Origin: Enterobacteriaceae bacterium 89
Lineage (GTDB): Bacteria > Pseudomonadota > Gammaproteobacteria > Enterobacterales > Enterobacteriaceae
Assembly (NCBI GenBank): GCA_014156375.1
Contig: RQJH01000002.1
Span: forward strand, 836,331-900,330
Reading direction: 5' to 3'
Length of the DNA stretch: 64,000 nucleotides
How positions within the stretch are numbered: the first letter of the stretch is position 1; every line of letters begins with the position of its first letter. Below the pieces are notes generated by a model, which was given only the letters and a program-made list of their open reading frames with translations, did no database searches and was not told the origin of the DNA. Below, piece by piece: positions 1-8,222 of the stretch. The position numbers were made by a program, and so were the translations under genes.

Positions 1-5
1 TTCAT
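1..5 (-). CDS. First codon of the next gene in the pilin operon (runs off the window)
   Basis: On the minus strand an ATG lies at 5-3, preceded by a purine-rich stretch (AGGGGTAGGG) that would serve as ribosome binding site, 14 bases after the stop of the spore coat U gene. Only the first codon and two more bases are in the window, so the product cannot be read. In Csu-type operons the next genes are usually further spore coat U subunits, then a chaperone and usher; that is inference. Confidence 0.35.
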
Positions 6-19
6 CCCTACCCCTGACG

Positions 20-541
20 TCAGTAGTTAACGTTCACTGTCACCGTATCGGCATAGCTATCTGGGGTGAAGCTGGCGCTGGCCGCCGTGGCGTACACGGT
101 CAGAGTCTGAGCCGCTCCGGTTCCGACCCCTCCTACCCCGTTCCCGACGACAAGGGCAGTTGCGGTGTTCCCCCAGACAGGGCCGGTGGCGCTGGTCTGG
201 TTCAGCTGATAGGGGACTTTATCGGTATTGGTGACGGGGTTAGTCGAGGAGGCCATGGTACCGGCCCCGAGGGTATTACTGTTTGAAGGCGAAAGGCCGA
301 TAAAATAGGGCGTGGTTTTAGAGCAGGTGACCGAAATGGTGTTATTGCCGGTGGTATTGGTCGCCGTGGAGTTGACCGAGCCCAGGTTGATATTGGAACC
401 CGAGCCAGCGGTAACCGTGCAGGCTTTCAGGATGGTGATCAAAACCTGGAATGTTCCATTTGCTACCGCCGCATTAGCCGTGGGAATAAAAGCCAGGGCC
501 ATGCTGGATAAAATTAAGCGTGAGTAAATATTAGCTCTCAT
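20..541 (-). CDS. Spore coat U domain pilin subunit (Csu-type chaperone-usher)
   Basis: A 173-residue secreted protein with a Sec signal peptide ending near residue 24 (IPTANA, then AVANG) and a mature part rich in Thr, Ser, Asn and Gly. The pattern of an early Cys (KACTV), a second Cys (VTCSK), the FIGLSPSNSN stretch, PYQLN and a C-terminal TVTVNVNY strand is typical of spore coat U domain subunits. These are assembled by chaperone-usher systems of the Csu class into thin pili involved in surface attachment. The last beta strand would be the donor or chaperone-binding strand. A GAGG lies 9 bases before the ATG. The next gene begins only 14 bases after the stop, so this looks like the first gene of a pilus operon continuing outside the window. 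E. coli K-12 has no such gene next to pgm, so this is a lineage-specific neighbour. Confidence 0.8.
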   Translation of the reverse strand: MRANIYSRLILSSMALAFIPTANAAVANGTFQVLITILKACTVTAGSGSNINLGSVNSTATNTTGNNTISVTCSKTTPYFIGLSPSNSNTLGAGTMASSTNPVTNTDKVPYQLNQTSATGPVWGNTATALVVGNGVGGVGTGAAQTLTVYATAASASFTPDSYADTVTVNVNY

Positions 542-904
542 ATCCTTAAGCCTCGCTAAAATATAAATTTAAGGACCCGTACAGTTAACATCGCAACAAC
601 TTTGACACTGTAATTTAACATTAGAATAGATAGTTCTTTTTGCCAGCATTTTACTTAAGGTAAAAATGTAATAATTTGAATTGACAGAGAAACGACAGCT
701 GCTAATGCCCGCCACAGAATATATCGAATATTATCCGCTGAGTGCTTTAGCCCAAATAGCCTGATAATTTCGGTTATTAAATGGCAAATCATTAGCTGAA
801 GGGTTTCACCTGGCAAAATGAAAGGCTGGCAAATAGCTCAGGGCGATTAATGGCGAGAATAATAAATCAGGAATGAATCTTTCGGTGGCAGGATAAAAAC
901 GCAA
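542..904. other. AT-rich intergenic region before the pilin gene
   Basis: No coding sequence could be supported here. The stretch is AT-rich compared with its neighbours, as is common upstream of horizontally acquired or H-NS-bound surface genes, and must hold the promoter of the minus-strand pilin gene. No clear -35/-10 pair or operator was recognised. Confidence 0.5.
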
Positions 905-927
905 CGAGGCACCACATGGGTGCCTCG
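905..927 (-). terminator. Rho-independent terminator of pgm
   Basis: A perfect 9-bp stem (CGAGGCACC/GGTGCCTCG) with a 5-base loop; read on the minus strand it is followed by TTGCGTTTTTA. It lies about 20 bases after the pgm stop codon. Confidence 0.8.
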
Positions 928-946
928 CTGATATCAAAACGAGTGG

Positions 947-2587
947 TTAAGCGTTTTTCAGCACTTCGCTGACAATCTCCACCGCTTCTTTCTCGAAAAG
1001 CTTACGATGCTCAGCACCGAGGAAGCTTTCACAGTAGATTTTGTACGCGTCTTCTGTACCGGAAGGACGTGCCGCAAACCAGCCGTTTTTGGTCATCACT
1101 TTCAGACCGCCGATGGAAGCCCCGTTGCCCGGCGCTGCCGTCAGACGTGCGGTGATCGGATCACCTGCCAGAGTATCTGCGCTAACCATCTCCGGAGAGA
1201 GTTTAGACAGCGCAGCTTTCTGTGCAGAAGTGGCCGGAGCCTGCAGACGGTTATAGCTTGGCGCACCAAAGCGCGCAGCCAGCTCGTCATAGTGCTGCTG
1301 CGGGTTTTTCCCGGTCACAGCGGTGATTTCCGCTGCCAGCAGGCACATGATGATGCCGTCTTTATCGGTGGACCATGGCGTGCCGTCGAAGCGCAGGAAG
1401 GAAGCCCCCGCGCTCTCTTCGCCGCCAAAGCCGAAGCTACCGTCGAACAGGCCGTCTACGAACCATTTGAAGCCCACCGGCACTTCCACCAGCTTACGGC
1501 CCAAATCTTCCACCACACGGTCGATCATCGCTGAAGATACCAGCGTTTTGCCTACGGCAACGTCTTTGCCCCACTGTGGACGGTGCTGGAACAGATAGTT
1601 GATCGCTACCGCCAGATAGTGGTTAGGATTCATCAGACCAGCCGGAGTAACGATGCCGTGCCGGTCGTAATCCGGGTCGTTGGCAAACGCCAGATCGAAT
1701 TTATCGCGCAGCGCCAGCAGGCCCGCCATTGCGCACTCAGAGGAGCAGTCCATGCGGATCGCGCCGTCTTTGTCGAGATGCATAAAGCGGAAAGTCTGAT
1801 CGACATGATCGTTGACGATAGTCAGATCGAGTTTGTAGAACTCCGCGATGCGTTTCCAGTATTCAATACCGGAACCACCGAGCGGATCGACACCCAGCTT
1901 CAGGCCCGCTTTCTGAATCGCTTTGATATCAACGATATCTGCCAGCCCTTCGATAAACGGCTGGACCAGATCCTGCTCGCTGATATGGCCAGACGCGTAC
2001 GCAGCATCCAGAGACTGGCGCTTAACGCCTTTAAGGCCATCGGCCAGCAGCGCGTTAGCGCGGTCTTCCACTACTTTGGTGACGTTGGTATCAGCCGGGC
2101 CACCATTTGGTGGGTTGTACTTGATACCGCCGTCATCCGGCGGGTTGTGGGACGGAGTGATCACAATGCCGTCAGCCTGTGGACCGCCTTTTTTGTTGTG
2201 CACCAGAATGGCGTTAGAAATGGCAGGCGTTGGCGTATAGCCATTATTTTCCTGCACAATCACATCGACGCCGTTGGCGGTGAGCACTTCAAGCACGGAG
2301 ATGATCGCCGGTTCAGACAGTGCGTGAGTATCCTTACCCACGTAGCATGGACCGGTGATGCCGTTCTTCGCACGCTCTTCAGCAATCGCCTGGGCGATAG
2401 CCAGAATGTGTGGTTCATTAAAGCTGTGGCGCGCCGCGCTGCCGCGGTGACCGGAGGTACCAAACTTCACCGCGTGTTCCGCGTTGCCCGCTTCCGGTTT
2501 CAGCACGTAGTACTGAGACGTCAGCTGAGCGACGTTGATCAAATCACTCTGTTGCGCAGGCTGGCCTGCACGATTAGGAGATGCCAT
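947..2587 (-). CDS. pgm: Phosphoglucomutase (alpha-D-glucose phosphate-specific)
   Basis: Interconverts glucose-1-phosphate and glucose-6-phosphate in the cytoplasm, linking glycolysis with UDP-glucose, glycogen and envelope sugar synthesis. The 546-residue length equals the E. coli enzyme. The phosphoserine loop TPSHNP places the catalytic Ser at 146; the Mg-binding loop DPDYDRHG, the sugar-binding GGEESAG and the phosphate-binding [10 protein letters not shown] follow in the usual order of the four phosphohexomutase domains. I chose the ATG at 2587 because an AAGGACC ribosome site precedes it at the right distance and the protein then begins MASPNRAG, colinear with E. coli; an upstream in-frame ATG at 2608 lacks this. 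It lies 24 bases after seqA on the same strand, so the two are probably cotranscribed, as in E. coli. Confidence 0.97.
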   Translation of the reverse strand: MASPNRAGQPAQQSDLINVAQLTSQYYVLKPEAGNAEHAVKFGTSGHRGSAARHSFNEPHILAIAQAIAEERAKNGITGPCYVGKDTHALSEPAIISVLEVLTANGVDVIVQENNGYTPTPAISNAILVHNKKGGPQADGIVITPSHNPPDDGGIKYNPPNGGPADTNVTKVVEDRANALLADGLKGVKRQSLDAAYASGHISEQDLVQPFIEGLADIVDIKAIQKAGLKLGVDPLGGSGIEYWKRIAEFYKLDLTIVNDHVDQTFRFMHLDKDGAIRMDCSSECAMAGLLALRDKFDLAFANDPDYDRHGIVTPAGLMNPNHYLAVAINYLFQHRPQWGKDVAVGKTLVSSAMIDRVVEDLGRKLVEVPVGFKWFVDGLFDGSFGFGGEESAGASFLRFDGTPWSTDKDGIIMCLLAAEITAVTGKNPQQHYDELAARFGAPSYNRLQAPATSAQKAALSKLSPEMVSADTLAGDPITARLTAAPGNGASIGGLKVMTKNGWFAARPSGTEDAYKIYCESFLGAEHRKLFEKEAVEIVSEVLKNA

Positions 2588-2611
2588 TGCGTGGTCCTTC
2601 TTTTGCAAGGG

Positions 2612-3157
2612 TTAGATTGTGCCGCAAACCTTTTCAATCAATTCCGCCGGGAACTGCATTGACTGCATGATGTGCTCCACCATGCTGCATTTACGACCGG
2701 TATTGGTATTGGTGATCACCCAGTACGGGGTTTCAGGAACCTGCTTAGGCTTAGTCTGATTGCCGTTTTTCAGCAGCGTCGCTTCGTCCGCCGCGAAATA
2801 GACGCGGGTACGGCCGTGGAGCGATTCAGTCGCCTCAGCAAATGCCTTGTTGTCCAGGCTATAAAGTGTAGTCAGTACCAGCATGAAGCGATTTACCGCT
2901 TTCTTCTGCTCGGCATACTCATCAGAAAGGAGCAGCTCGCGCATGGCACGAACGTTATCTTTTGGCGAAGCCGCTTTTTTAACTGGCACAGCAGCGGGTG
3001 CCGCTACCGGGGTTTCTTTGACGACGCTGGCCGTAGCCTGAGAAACGGCAGAAAACTTCAGCATGCGCCGTAAAATATCGGATGCGCTCTCGCCAATGTG
3101 CTTAGTGTGGCTGGCAATAAAGCCATAGAGTTCGTCATCAACTTCGATTGTTTTCAT
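2612..3157 (-). CDS. seqA: Negative modulator of replication initiation SeqA
   Basis: SeqA binds hemimethylated GATC pairs after replication, sequesters oriC and the dnaA promoter, and organises newly replicated DNA. The 181 residues match the E. coli length exactly when translation begins at the ATG at 3157 (MKTIEVDDELYGFIASHT). The N-terminal segment (about 1-50) is the oligomerisation domain with its short ribbon-helix; after a variable Ala/Pro/Lys-rich linker (about 55-75) comes the DNA-binding domain, including TNTNTGRKCSMVEHIM near the C terminus, which reads the methylated A-T pairs. It is immediately upstream of pgm and divergent from ybfF, as in E. coli. Nothing unusual is visible. 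Confidence 0.97.
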   Translation of the reverse strand: MKTIEVDDELYGFIASHTKHIGESASDILRRMLKFSAVSQATASVVKETPVAAPAAVPVKKAASPKDNVRAMRELLLSDEYAEQKKAVNRFMLVLTTLYSLDNKAFAEATESLHGRTRVYFAADEATLLKNGNQTKPKQVPETPYWVITNTNTGRKCSMVEHIMQSMQFPAELIEKVCGTI

Positions 3158-3328
3158 CTTAATCCAGTGCGATATCTTTCTGAATACAAGTTGCTGGGAG
3201 TATAAAGTCAAAACCCAACAGCGGATAGCGTGTCGGCAAAAACTCAGACGAGCCTGAGAGTTGCAGCCGGGCGGCAGAATGGTCAACATAATACCCTAAC
3301 CCGACGAAGCGAAAAAAAGAACTTTGCC

Positions 3329-4093
3329 ATGAATTTACATACCCGAGCGCAAACTGCACAAAACCTGCACAATAATTCTCCCATCGTCCTGGTTCACGGC
3401 CTTTTTGGCAGTCTGGACAATTTAGGTATCCTCGCCCGTGACCTGGTGCAGGATCACGATATCCTGCAGGTGGATATGCGTAACCACGGTCTTTCTGAGC
3501 GGGATCCTGAAATGAGCTATCCGGCGATGGCTCAGGATCTGCTGGATACGTTAAATGCCCACGGCATCGATAAAGCCACGCTGATTGGCCATTCGATGGG
3601 CGGCAAAGCGGTGATGGCCTTTACCGCGCTGGCTCCGGAGCGAGTCGACAAACTGGTCGCCATTGATATCGCACCAGTGGATTATCACGTCCGTCGCCAC
3701 GATGAGATTTTCGCCGCAATCAATGCCGTTACCGAAGCGGCCTGCCCTTCCCGTCAGAAAGCGGCAGAAGTCATGCGCAGCTACTTAAATGAAGAAGGCG
3801 TGATCCAGTTCCTGCTGAAATCCTTTGTTGACGGAGAATGGCGTTTTAACGTGCCGGTGCTCTGGGATCAGTATCCACACATTGTCGGCTGGGAAACCAT
3901 TCCGGCCTGGGATCGCCCTGCTCTGTTTATTCCCGGCGGCAACTCCCCTTACGTTACGCCGGAATACCGCGACGACCTTCTGGCGCAATTCCCACAGGCC
4001 CGCGCACATATCATTGCCGGTGCCGGACACTGGGTTCATGCCGAAAAACCCGACGCCGTGCTGCGCGCGATTCGCCGTTATCTCGCGGAATGA
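3329..4093 (+). CDS. ybfF: Acyl-CoA esterase YbfF (alpha/beta hydrolase)
   Basis: A 254-residue cytoplasmic alpha/beta hydrolase; the E. coli protein hydrolyses short acyl-CoA and p-nitrophenyl esters, but its physiological substrate is uncertain. The oxyanion-loop motif HGLFG (about residues 22-26), the nucleophile elbow GHSMGG (Ser near residue 89) and the late GHWVHAE histidine are all present. The ATG at 3329 gives the E. coli length; an upstream in-frame GTG would add 33 unrelated residues overlapping the seqA promoter. It is divergent from seqA with about 170 bases between the starts. Confidence 0.94.
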   Translation: MNLHTRAQTAQNLHNNSPIVLVHGLFGSLDNLGILARDLVQDHDILQVDMRNHGLSERDPEMSYPAMAQDLLDTLNAHGIDKATLIGHSMGGKAVMAFTALAPERVDKLVAIDIAPVDYHVRRHDEIFAAINAVTEAACPSRQKAAEVMRSYLNEEGVIQFLLKSFVDGEWRFNVPVLWDQYPHIVGWETIPAWDRPALFIPGGNSPYVTPEYRDDLLAQFPQARAHIIAGAGHWVHAEKPDAVLRAIRRYLAE

Positions 4094-4224
4094 TTAAAAT
4101 CCGAGCAAGCAAGCGTCTTTGTGCCTCCCGGCGTTGGCGTGCGGGATGCACTGATGTATGATTGCGCGCTATCTGCGCCGGGCCTGTCGTCCGGCGGCTT
4201 GTTTCCCCGAAGTCACTCTGAATC

Positions 4225-4518
4225 ATGGCAAAAGAACAAACGGACCGAACGACATTAGATTTGTTCGCAAATGAGCGTCGCCCGGGAAGACCGAAAACCA
4301 ATCCGCTCTCACGCGATGAACAGTTACGCATCAACAAGCGTAACCAGCTAAAACGTGACAAAAGCAAAGGCCTCAAACGCGTTGAACTCAAGCTCAACAA
4401 CGATGCTGTGGACGCGCTCAATGAACTGGCAGATGCCAGAAACATGAGCCGTAGCGAACTCATCGAAGAGATGCTGATGCAGCAGCTGGCTGCCTTACAC
4501 GGCCAGGGATCTGTCTGA
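4225..4518 (+). CDS. ybfE: LexA-regulon-associated protein YbfE
   Basis: A small basic protein of 97 residues, the same length as E. coli YbfE. The N-terminal half is Lys/Arg-rich (RRPGRPKTNPLSRDEQ, then NKRNQLKRDK) with an AT-hook-like RPGRP. The C-terminal half (VELKLNNDAVDALNELADARNMSRSELIEEML) looks like a ribbon-helix-helix DNA-binding fold. In E. coli the gene is SOS-induced and precedes fldA. Here I find no perfect CTG-N10-CAG LexA box between the ybfF stop and this ATG, so SOS control is not supported by the sequence. Molecular function is unknown. Confidence 0.9.
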   Translation: MAKEQTDRTTLDLFANERRPGRPKTNPLSRDEQLRINKRNQLKRDKSKGLKRVELKLNNDAVDALNELADARNMSRSELIEEMLMQQLAALHGQGSV

Positions 4519-4667
4519 AAATCCGACAAAACGTCACTTTCATGTAGCAGAGAGTGCAGTCTGGCGCGATTGCTGTTTCCGCGCACTTCACCTCCTGCTA
4601 TCATTGCCTTTATCTGTGGGCTCTGTACCACCACCATTTCATTACGTTTCAAGAGGTTATTTTACTC

Positions 4668-5198
4668 ATGGCAATCACAGGCATTTTCTTCGGCAGCGAC
4701 ACTGGTAACACTGAAAACATCGCAAAGATGATTCAGAAGCAGCTTGGTAAAGATGTTGCTGAGGTGCATGACATTGCTAAAAGCAGTAAAGAAGACCTCG
4801 AAGGTTTCGATATCCTGCTGCTGGGCATCCCGACCTGGTATTACGGTGAAGCACAGTGTGACTGGGACGACTTCTTCCCAACCCTGGAAGAGGTAGACTT
4901 CAACGGCAAGCTGGTGGCCCTGTTTGGCTGCGGCGACCAGGAAGATTACGCTGAATATTTCTGCGATGCGCTGGGTACCATCCGCGACATTATCGAACCG
5001 CGCGGCGCCACCATCGTCGGCCACTGGCCAACCGCTGGCTACCATTTCGAAGCGTCTAAAGGCCTGGCGGATGACGATCACTTCGTCGGTCTGGCTATCG
5101 ATGAAGACCGTCAGCCTGAGCTGACCGCAGAACGTGTTGAGAAGTGGGTGAAGCAGATCTCCGAAGAGCTGCACCTCGAAGAGATCAAAAACGCCTGA
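4668..5198 (+). CDS. fldA: Flavodoxin 1
   Basis: A 176-residue FMN electron carrier that donates low-potential electrons to biotin synthase, MetH reactivation, ribonucleotide reductase activase and isoprenoid enzymes IspG/IspH. The phosphate-binding loop [12 protein letters not shown] (about residues 9-20), the aromatic FMN-stacking segment [15 protein letters not shown] (about 56-70) and [15 protein letters not shown] identify a long-chain flavodoxin. The ATG at 4668 gives the E. coli length. It lies between ybfE and fur, and is cotranscribed in part with fur in E. coli. The 231-base gap to the leader ORF of fur holds the fur promoter region. Confidence 0.97.
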   Translation: MAITGIFFGSDTGNTENIAKMIQKQLGKDVAEVHDIAKSSKEDLEGFDILLLGIPTWYYGEAQCDWDDFFPTLEEVDFNGKLVALFGCGDQEDYAEYFCDALGTIRDIIEPRGATIVGHWPTAGYHFEASKGLADDDHFVGLAIDEDRQPELTAERVEKWVKQISEELHLEEIKNA

Positions 5199-5430
5199 TC
5201 TGACGACGGCGCAGCGTTCGCGTTGCGCCGTATTAGCGATAAGTTGTGTGACATTAATAGATAAAAGCAATCAAATTAATCGCTACAAATTTTTAACTTT
5301 TCCCCACATGTCTGTACAATGTGTGCTGTTTTGACGGGGACAGATGTTTCGCTTTGCAGATGATGCCTCGTTTTGAAAAGCATACTTTGCTCAGGGTTTA
5401 CGGTTTTCATTTAGCCTACGCAGTTCTATA

Positions 5431-5520
5431 ATGAGACGCATTCTCCTGAATTCATTCTTAGTAATACTTCCGCGTACGGAAGTGTACCGTATAGCAACAG
5501 GACTGATTCCGCATGACTGA
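5431..5520 (+). CDS. uof: Short leader ORF coupled to fur (uof-like)
   Basis: A 29-codon ORF begins with ATG at 5431 (MRRILLNSFLVILPRT...) and ends with a TGA at 5518-5520 that overlaps the fur start (5513) by 8 bases, the arrangement expected for translational coupling. In E. coli a 28-residue leader ORF, uof, sits in this place; the small RNA RyhB represses uof translation and thereby fur. The size, place and overlap support orthology. No strong Shine-Dalgarno precedes the ATG. A TATAAT at 5427-5432 with TTTTCA 17 bases upstream overlaps the start codon; if that is a real promoter, its transcripts would skip uof and give uncoupled fur mRNA. Confidence 0.6.
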   Translation: MRRILLNSFLVILPRTEVYRIATGLIPHD

Positions 5521-5965
5521 CAACAATACCGCATTAAAGAAGGCAGGCCTGAAAGTCACGCTTCCGCGTTTGAAGATTCTGGAAGTGCTGCAGGAGCCGG
5601 ACAACCACCATGTCAGCGCGGAAGATCTGTATAAACGCCTCATCGATATGGGCGAAGAGATTGGCCTGGCCACGGTTTACCGCGTGCTTAACCAGTTTGA
5701 CGACGCCGGTATCGTCACCCGCCACAATTTTGAAGGCGGCAAATCTGTTTTCGAGCTGACCCAGCAGCATCACCACGATCACCTGATCTGCCTCGACTGC
5801 GGCAAAGTTATCGAATTCAGCGACGACTCCATCGAAGCGCGCCAGCGTGAAATCGCGACCCGTCACGGCATTCGCCTGACCAACCACAGCCTTTACCTGT
5901 ACGGCCACTGCGCTGAAGGTGATTGCCGTGAAGATGAACACGCGCACGACGCTGCCGGGAAATAA
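5513..5965 (+). CDS. fur: Ferric uptake regulator Fur
   Basis: Iron-sensing global repressor: the Fe(II)-bound dimer binds Fur boxes and shuts off siderophore and iron uptake genes, and represses ryhB. It has 150 residues, E. coli has 148. The N-terminal winged helix (about 1-82) is followed by the dimer/metal domain with HHHDHLICLDCGKV (His cluster and the CxxC of the structural zinc site) and a C-terminal Cys pair (GHCAEGDC). The C-terminal tail (EDEHAHDAAGK) is two residues longer and differs from E. coli. The ATG is entered through the overlapping leader ORF. It is convergent with chiQ and separated from it by a bidirectional terminator. Confidence 0.98.
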   Translation: MTDNNTALKKAGLKVTLPRLKILEVLQEPDNHHVSAEDLYKRLIDMGEEIGLATVYRVLNQFDDAGIVTRHNFEGGKSVFELTQQHHHDHLICLDCGKVIEFSDDSIEARQREIATRHGIRLTNHSLYLYGHCAEGDCREDEHAHDAAGK

Positions 5966-5980
5966 TTTTTCCCGCAGACG

Positions 5981-6009
5981 AAAAAGCCAACCTGACGGTT
6001 GGCTTTTTT
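5981..6009. terminator. Bidirectional terminator between fur and chiQ
   Basis: AAAAAGCCAACC and GGTTGGCTTTTTT pair around a TGAC loop, giving a U-run on both strands. It can end fur from the left and chiQ from the right. Confidence 0.85.
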
Positions 6010-6039
6010 ATTGGCGATAACAGGGCGATTTAACAGAGT

Positions 6040-6369
6040 TTACTGCGCGTTGTTGCTACGAATTTCCTGCCAGATTTTGTCACACTGCTTAGTTACAGCC
6101 TGATCGTTACCAGTGCGGGTAGCCTGAATGCACTTCTGATAATCCAGAGTGCGCACGGTTTCCTGATTGGCAAACTGCTCGTGCTGCTTTTCCTGTTTCA
6201 GAACATTCAGTACCGTCTGACAGGCTGAGATTTTATCCGGGTTACCTTCCGCCGTGTTGATACAGGCGCTGTAAGCATCTTTCAGTTTGCTGTCTTCTTT
6301 CGGCGCAGGCGGTTGTGCACAGGCCACCAGTCCGGATGCCATCACAGCGATGAGAATCAGTTTTTTCAT
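6040..6369 (-). CDS. chiQ: Chitosugar-induced lipoprotein ChiQ
   Basis: A 109-residue predicted lipoprotein: the signal peptide MKKLILIAVMASGLVACAQ ends in a lipobox (LVAC) with the lipidated Cys at residue 17. The mature part holds four further cysteines (ACINT, ACQTV, KCIQ, QCDK) spaced as two pairs, suggesting disulfides in the periplasm. It is the second gene of the chiPQ operon, 50 bases after chiP, and matches E. coli ChiQ (YbfN), whose biochemical role is unknown. It is convergent with fur. Confidence 0.9.
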   Translation of the reverse strand: MKKLILIAVMASGLVACAQPPAPKEDSKLKDAYSACINTAEGNPDKISACQTVLNVLKQEKQHEQFANQETVRTLDYQKCIQATRTGNDQAVTKQCDKIWQEIRSNNAQ

Positions 6370-6419
6370 GAGTCGACCTCGATGTTACGCGGCAGACCAG
6401 CAGCCTGCCGCGAAGGGGA

Positions 6420-7823
6420 TCAGAAGATGGTGAACGGTGCGATAACGATGAACTTCACGTCGCGCTCATCCTGGAAGATGTTGCCGTAACCGCCGGCATA
6501 ACTTGGGATGTCGGAGTGGTTGTCGTACTCGGTGAAGTGCAGTTTGAACAGCGTCCCTTTCGCACGACCTTCCTGAACGGTGTACATCGCATCGAGGCTG
6601 TACGCAGACTCTTTCAGACGATTATCCGCTTTGTAGTACTGGTCCGGCGTAGACATCTGACCTGGTTTTGCATCCCATGCGTAAGCGTAGGAAGCTCCAA
6701 CCGCCCAGCCCGGCATATCCCAGTTTTTCAGGTCATACATTGCGCCGAAGAACACTGCTTTTTCGCCGTTGGCGTTGAAGTCAGAACGGTTATCCCACCA
6801 GATATCCAGACGACCGTTGGAAGACGCGTAGGTTGGCGTCATACGCTGCAGGAAGTAGCCCTGCTGACCGTCTGCCTTAACCCAGGTCCCTTCCAGACGC
6901 AGATCAACCACGTCACCCACGCGGTAGCCGAAGGTTAACGCCTGCAGCCACGCGGTGCCGTCGTACAGATCGTTGACGCCGCCGTTGCTGACTTTGTCAC
7001 GTGAACCGTAGAACTGATAGCTGGTGGTCAGCGGCGTTCCCGCTACGTCAAATTTGTAGCTGGCTTTGGCAAAATACTGATCGACATAGCCTTGTGCCTG
7101 ACCAAATGCGGCTTCCAGCACCAGATCATTTTTGAAATCATACTTAGCACCGAGGGAGTGGAGATACTCAACCTTGGTCTTCTTGTCGTTCTGATAGAAC
7201 TTGTCCATCTCGATGTGCCATGGAGCTTTATACTCGTTGGTCCACATGTAGGAGAAGCTCAGCGCACCCGCGTCCGCGTAGTCGAAGTTAGCCCCGGCTT
7301 CAGCACCCTGATAGGTACCTGGCATAAAGCTCCAGTGCGGTGCCAGCAGGGTCTGACCGGTTGGCTGGATGTAACCAGCACGCATCCAGGTTGGGCCTAA
7401 TTTGAATTTCGCTGCCGCTTTATACAGGCTGATCCCGCTCTTATCACCAGACCAGTCTTCATCGTAGGCTTTGTTGATAGAGGAGAACGCGATTTCGTTC
7501 GGGTGGCCGCTTTCTGCCGATTCCGCCATTTCGATAGCGGTGAAGGCAGCTACATCAAGACCGATAAAATCAGCAGCATAGCCAGACTGGAAGTCGAGGT
7601 TGGCGTTCCAGGTGGAGTGAGAAAGGTTGGTTTTGTATTTGTCGCCGTCGGTGACATCTTTACGGTCACGCTCACGCTGCCAGTAATAGATGCCGCCAGT
7701 TAAGGTTGAATCATCGACGAAACCTGCTGCACTGGCCTGCGGAGATGCAACCCAGCCCGACATTGCGGTGACGGCGGCAATAGCCAGCGCCAGCGTACTA
7801 CGTTTGCCACTGAACGTACGCAT
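6420..7823 (-). CDS. chiP: Chitoporin, outer-membrane chitooligosaccharide channel
   Basis: A 467-residue outer-membrane porin of the OprD-like family that lets chitobiose and longer chitosugars into the periplasm. The signal peptide runs to about residue 32 (SPQASA, then AGFVDD). The mature protein is rich in aromatic, alternating beta-strand segments and ends in Phe (VIAPFTIF), the usual signal for outer-membrane insertion by Bam. It heads the chiPQ operon. Its leader carries the ChiX pairing site over the ribosome binding site and a NagC-like operator, so it would be off without chitosugars and raised when chitobiose transcripts titrate ChiX. It sits between glnS and chiQ as in E. coli. 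Confidence 0.95.
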   Translation of the reverse strand: MRTFSGKRSTLALAIAAVTAMSGWVASPQASAAGFVDDSTLTGGIYYWQRERDRKDVTDGDKYKTNLSHSTWNANLDFQSGYAADFIGLDVAAFTAIEMAESAESGHPNEIAFSSINKAYDEDWSGDKSGISLYKAAAKFKLGPTWMRAGYIQPTGQTLLAPHWSFMPGTYQGAEAGANFDYADAGALSFSYMWTNEYKAPWHIEMDKFYQNDKKTKVEYLHSLGAKYDFKNDLVLEAAFGQAQGYVDQYFAKASYKFDVAGTPLTTSYQFYGSRDKVSNGGVNDLYDGTAWLQALTFGYRVGDVVDLRLEGTWVKADGQQGYFLQRMTPTYASSNGRLDIWWDNRSDFNANGEKAVFFGAMYDLKNWDMPGWAVGASYAYAWDAKPGQMSTPDQYYKADNRLKESAYSLDAMYTVQEGRAKGTLFKLHFTEYDNHSDIPSYAGGYGNIFQDERDVKFIVIAPFTIF

Positions 7824-7830
7824 GTGTATA

Positions 7831-7841
7831 TCCTCTTTGAC
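7831..7841 (-). promoter_or_regulatory. ChiX small-RNA pairing site over the chiP ribosome binding site
   Basis: On the minus strand the leader reads GTCAAAGAGGATATACAC just before the chiP ATG. GTCAAAGAGGA is a perfect complement to the seed of the enteric small RNA ChiX (UCCUCUUUGAC, from my memory of ChiX) and contains the Shine-Dalgarno AGAGGA. Pairing would block translation, as known in E. coli and Salmonella. The chiX gene itself is not in this window. Confidence 0.75.
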
Positions 7842-7850
7842 TTTTTAAAA

Positions 7851-7917
7851 ACGCTCCGCAAAGGCGGAAAGCGTAAAAATAAGAACTGCAAAAAATGGTA
7901 GCCGGGAAGAATCTTCC
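7851..7917 (-). other. Two hairpins in the chiP 5' leader
   Basis: Upstream of the ChiX site the chiP leader can form an imperfect stem at 7852-7873 (CGCTTTCCGCC against GCGGAGCG) and a perfect 6-bp stem at 7905-7917 (GGAAGA/TCTTCC around one base). They would make a structured 5' leader if transcription starts upstream of 7917. Confidence 0.45.
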
Positions 7918-7937
7918 TAAAAGCTACGTCTCTTAGA

Positions 7938-7961
7938 CTATTTTTCGCGACGCGAATTATC
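7938..7961. promoter_or_regulatory. Candidate NagC operator upstream of chiP
   Basis: The perfect palindrome TTCGCGACGCGAA (7944-7956) lies in an A/T-flanked context (ATTTTTCGCGACGCGAATTAT) that resembles NagC operators such as the nagE site in this window. NagC is known to repress chiP in E. coli. The site is about 120 bases before the chiP start. Confidence 0.55.
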
Positions 7962-8172
7962 AATCCTTTTTCCGCACGAATACGCAAGAGTATGACAGCG
8001 CGCACATATTTGATTGCGTTTTGTTACAAAGTCAGGATTTAAGCGTCCGTAATGAAAGCCAACAACGGCGGGATGTTACAGCGAGATTTGAAATTCAATG
8101 GCAGGAAAATGTAACAGGGCGAAGCCGTGTTGCAGAAACAGAAATGATATTATTTCGCATCACGAAAATGTC
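7962..8172. other. Remainder of the chiP-glnS intergenic region
   Basis: No gene is seen between the chiP leader and the glnS terminator. It presumably carries the chiP promoter and upstream elements; I could not define a -35/-10 pair with confidence. Confidence 0.4.
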
Positions 8173-8202
8173 ATAAAAAAAAGCGCCGCAGAGGCGGCGC
8201 TT
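8173..8202 (-). terminator. Rho-independent terminator of glnS
   Basis: AAGCGCCGC (8181-8189) pairs with GCGGCGCTT (8194-8202) around AGAG; on the minus strand the stem is followed by eight T residues. It lies 20 bases after the glnS stop. Confidence 0.9.
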
Positions 8203-8222
8203 CGATTGGAGAGAGTCAGCGT

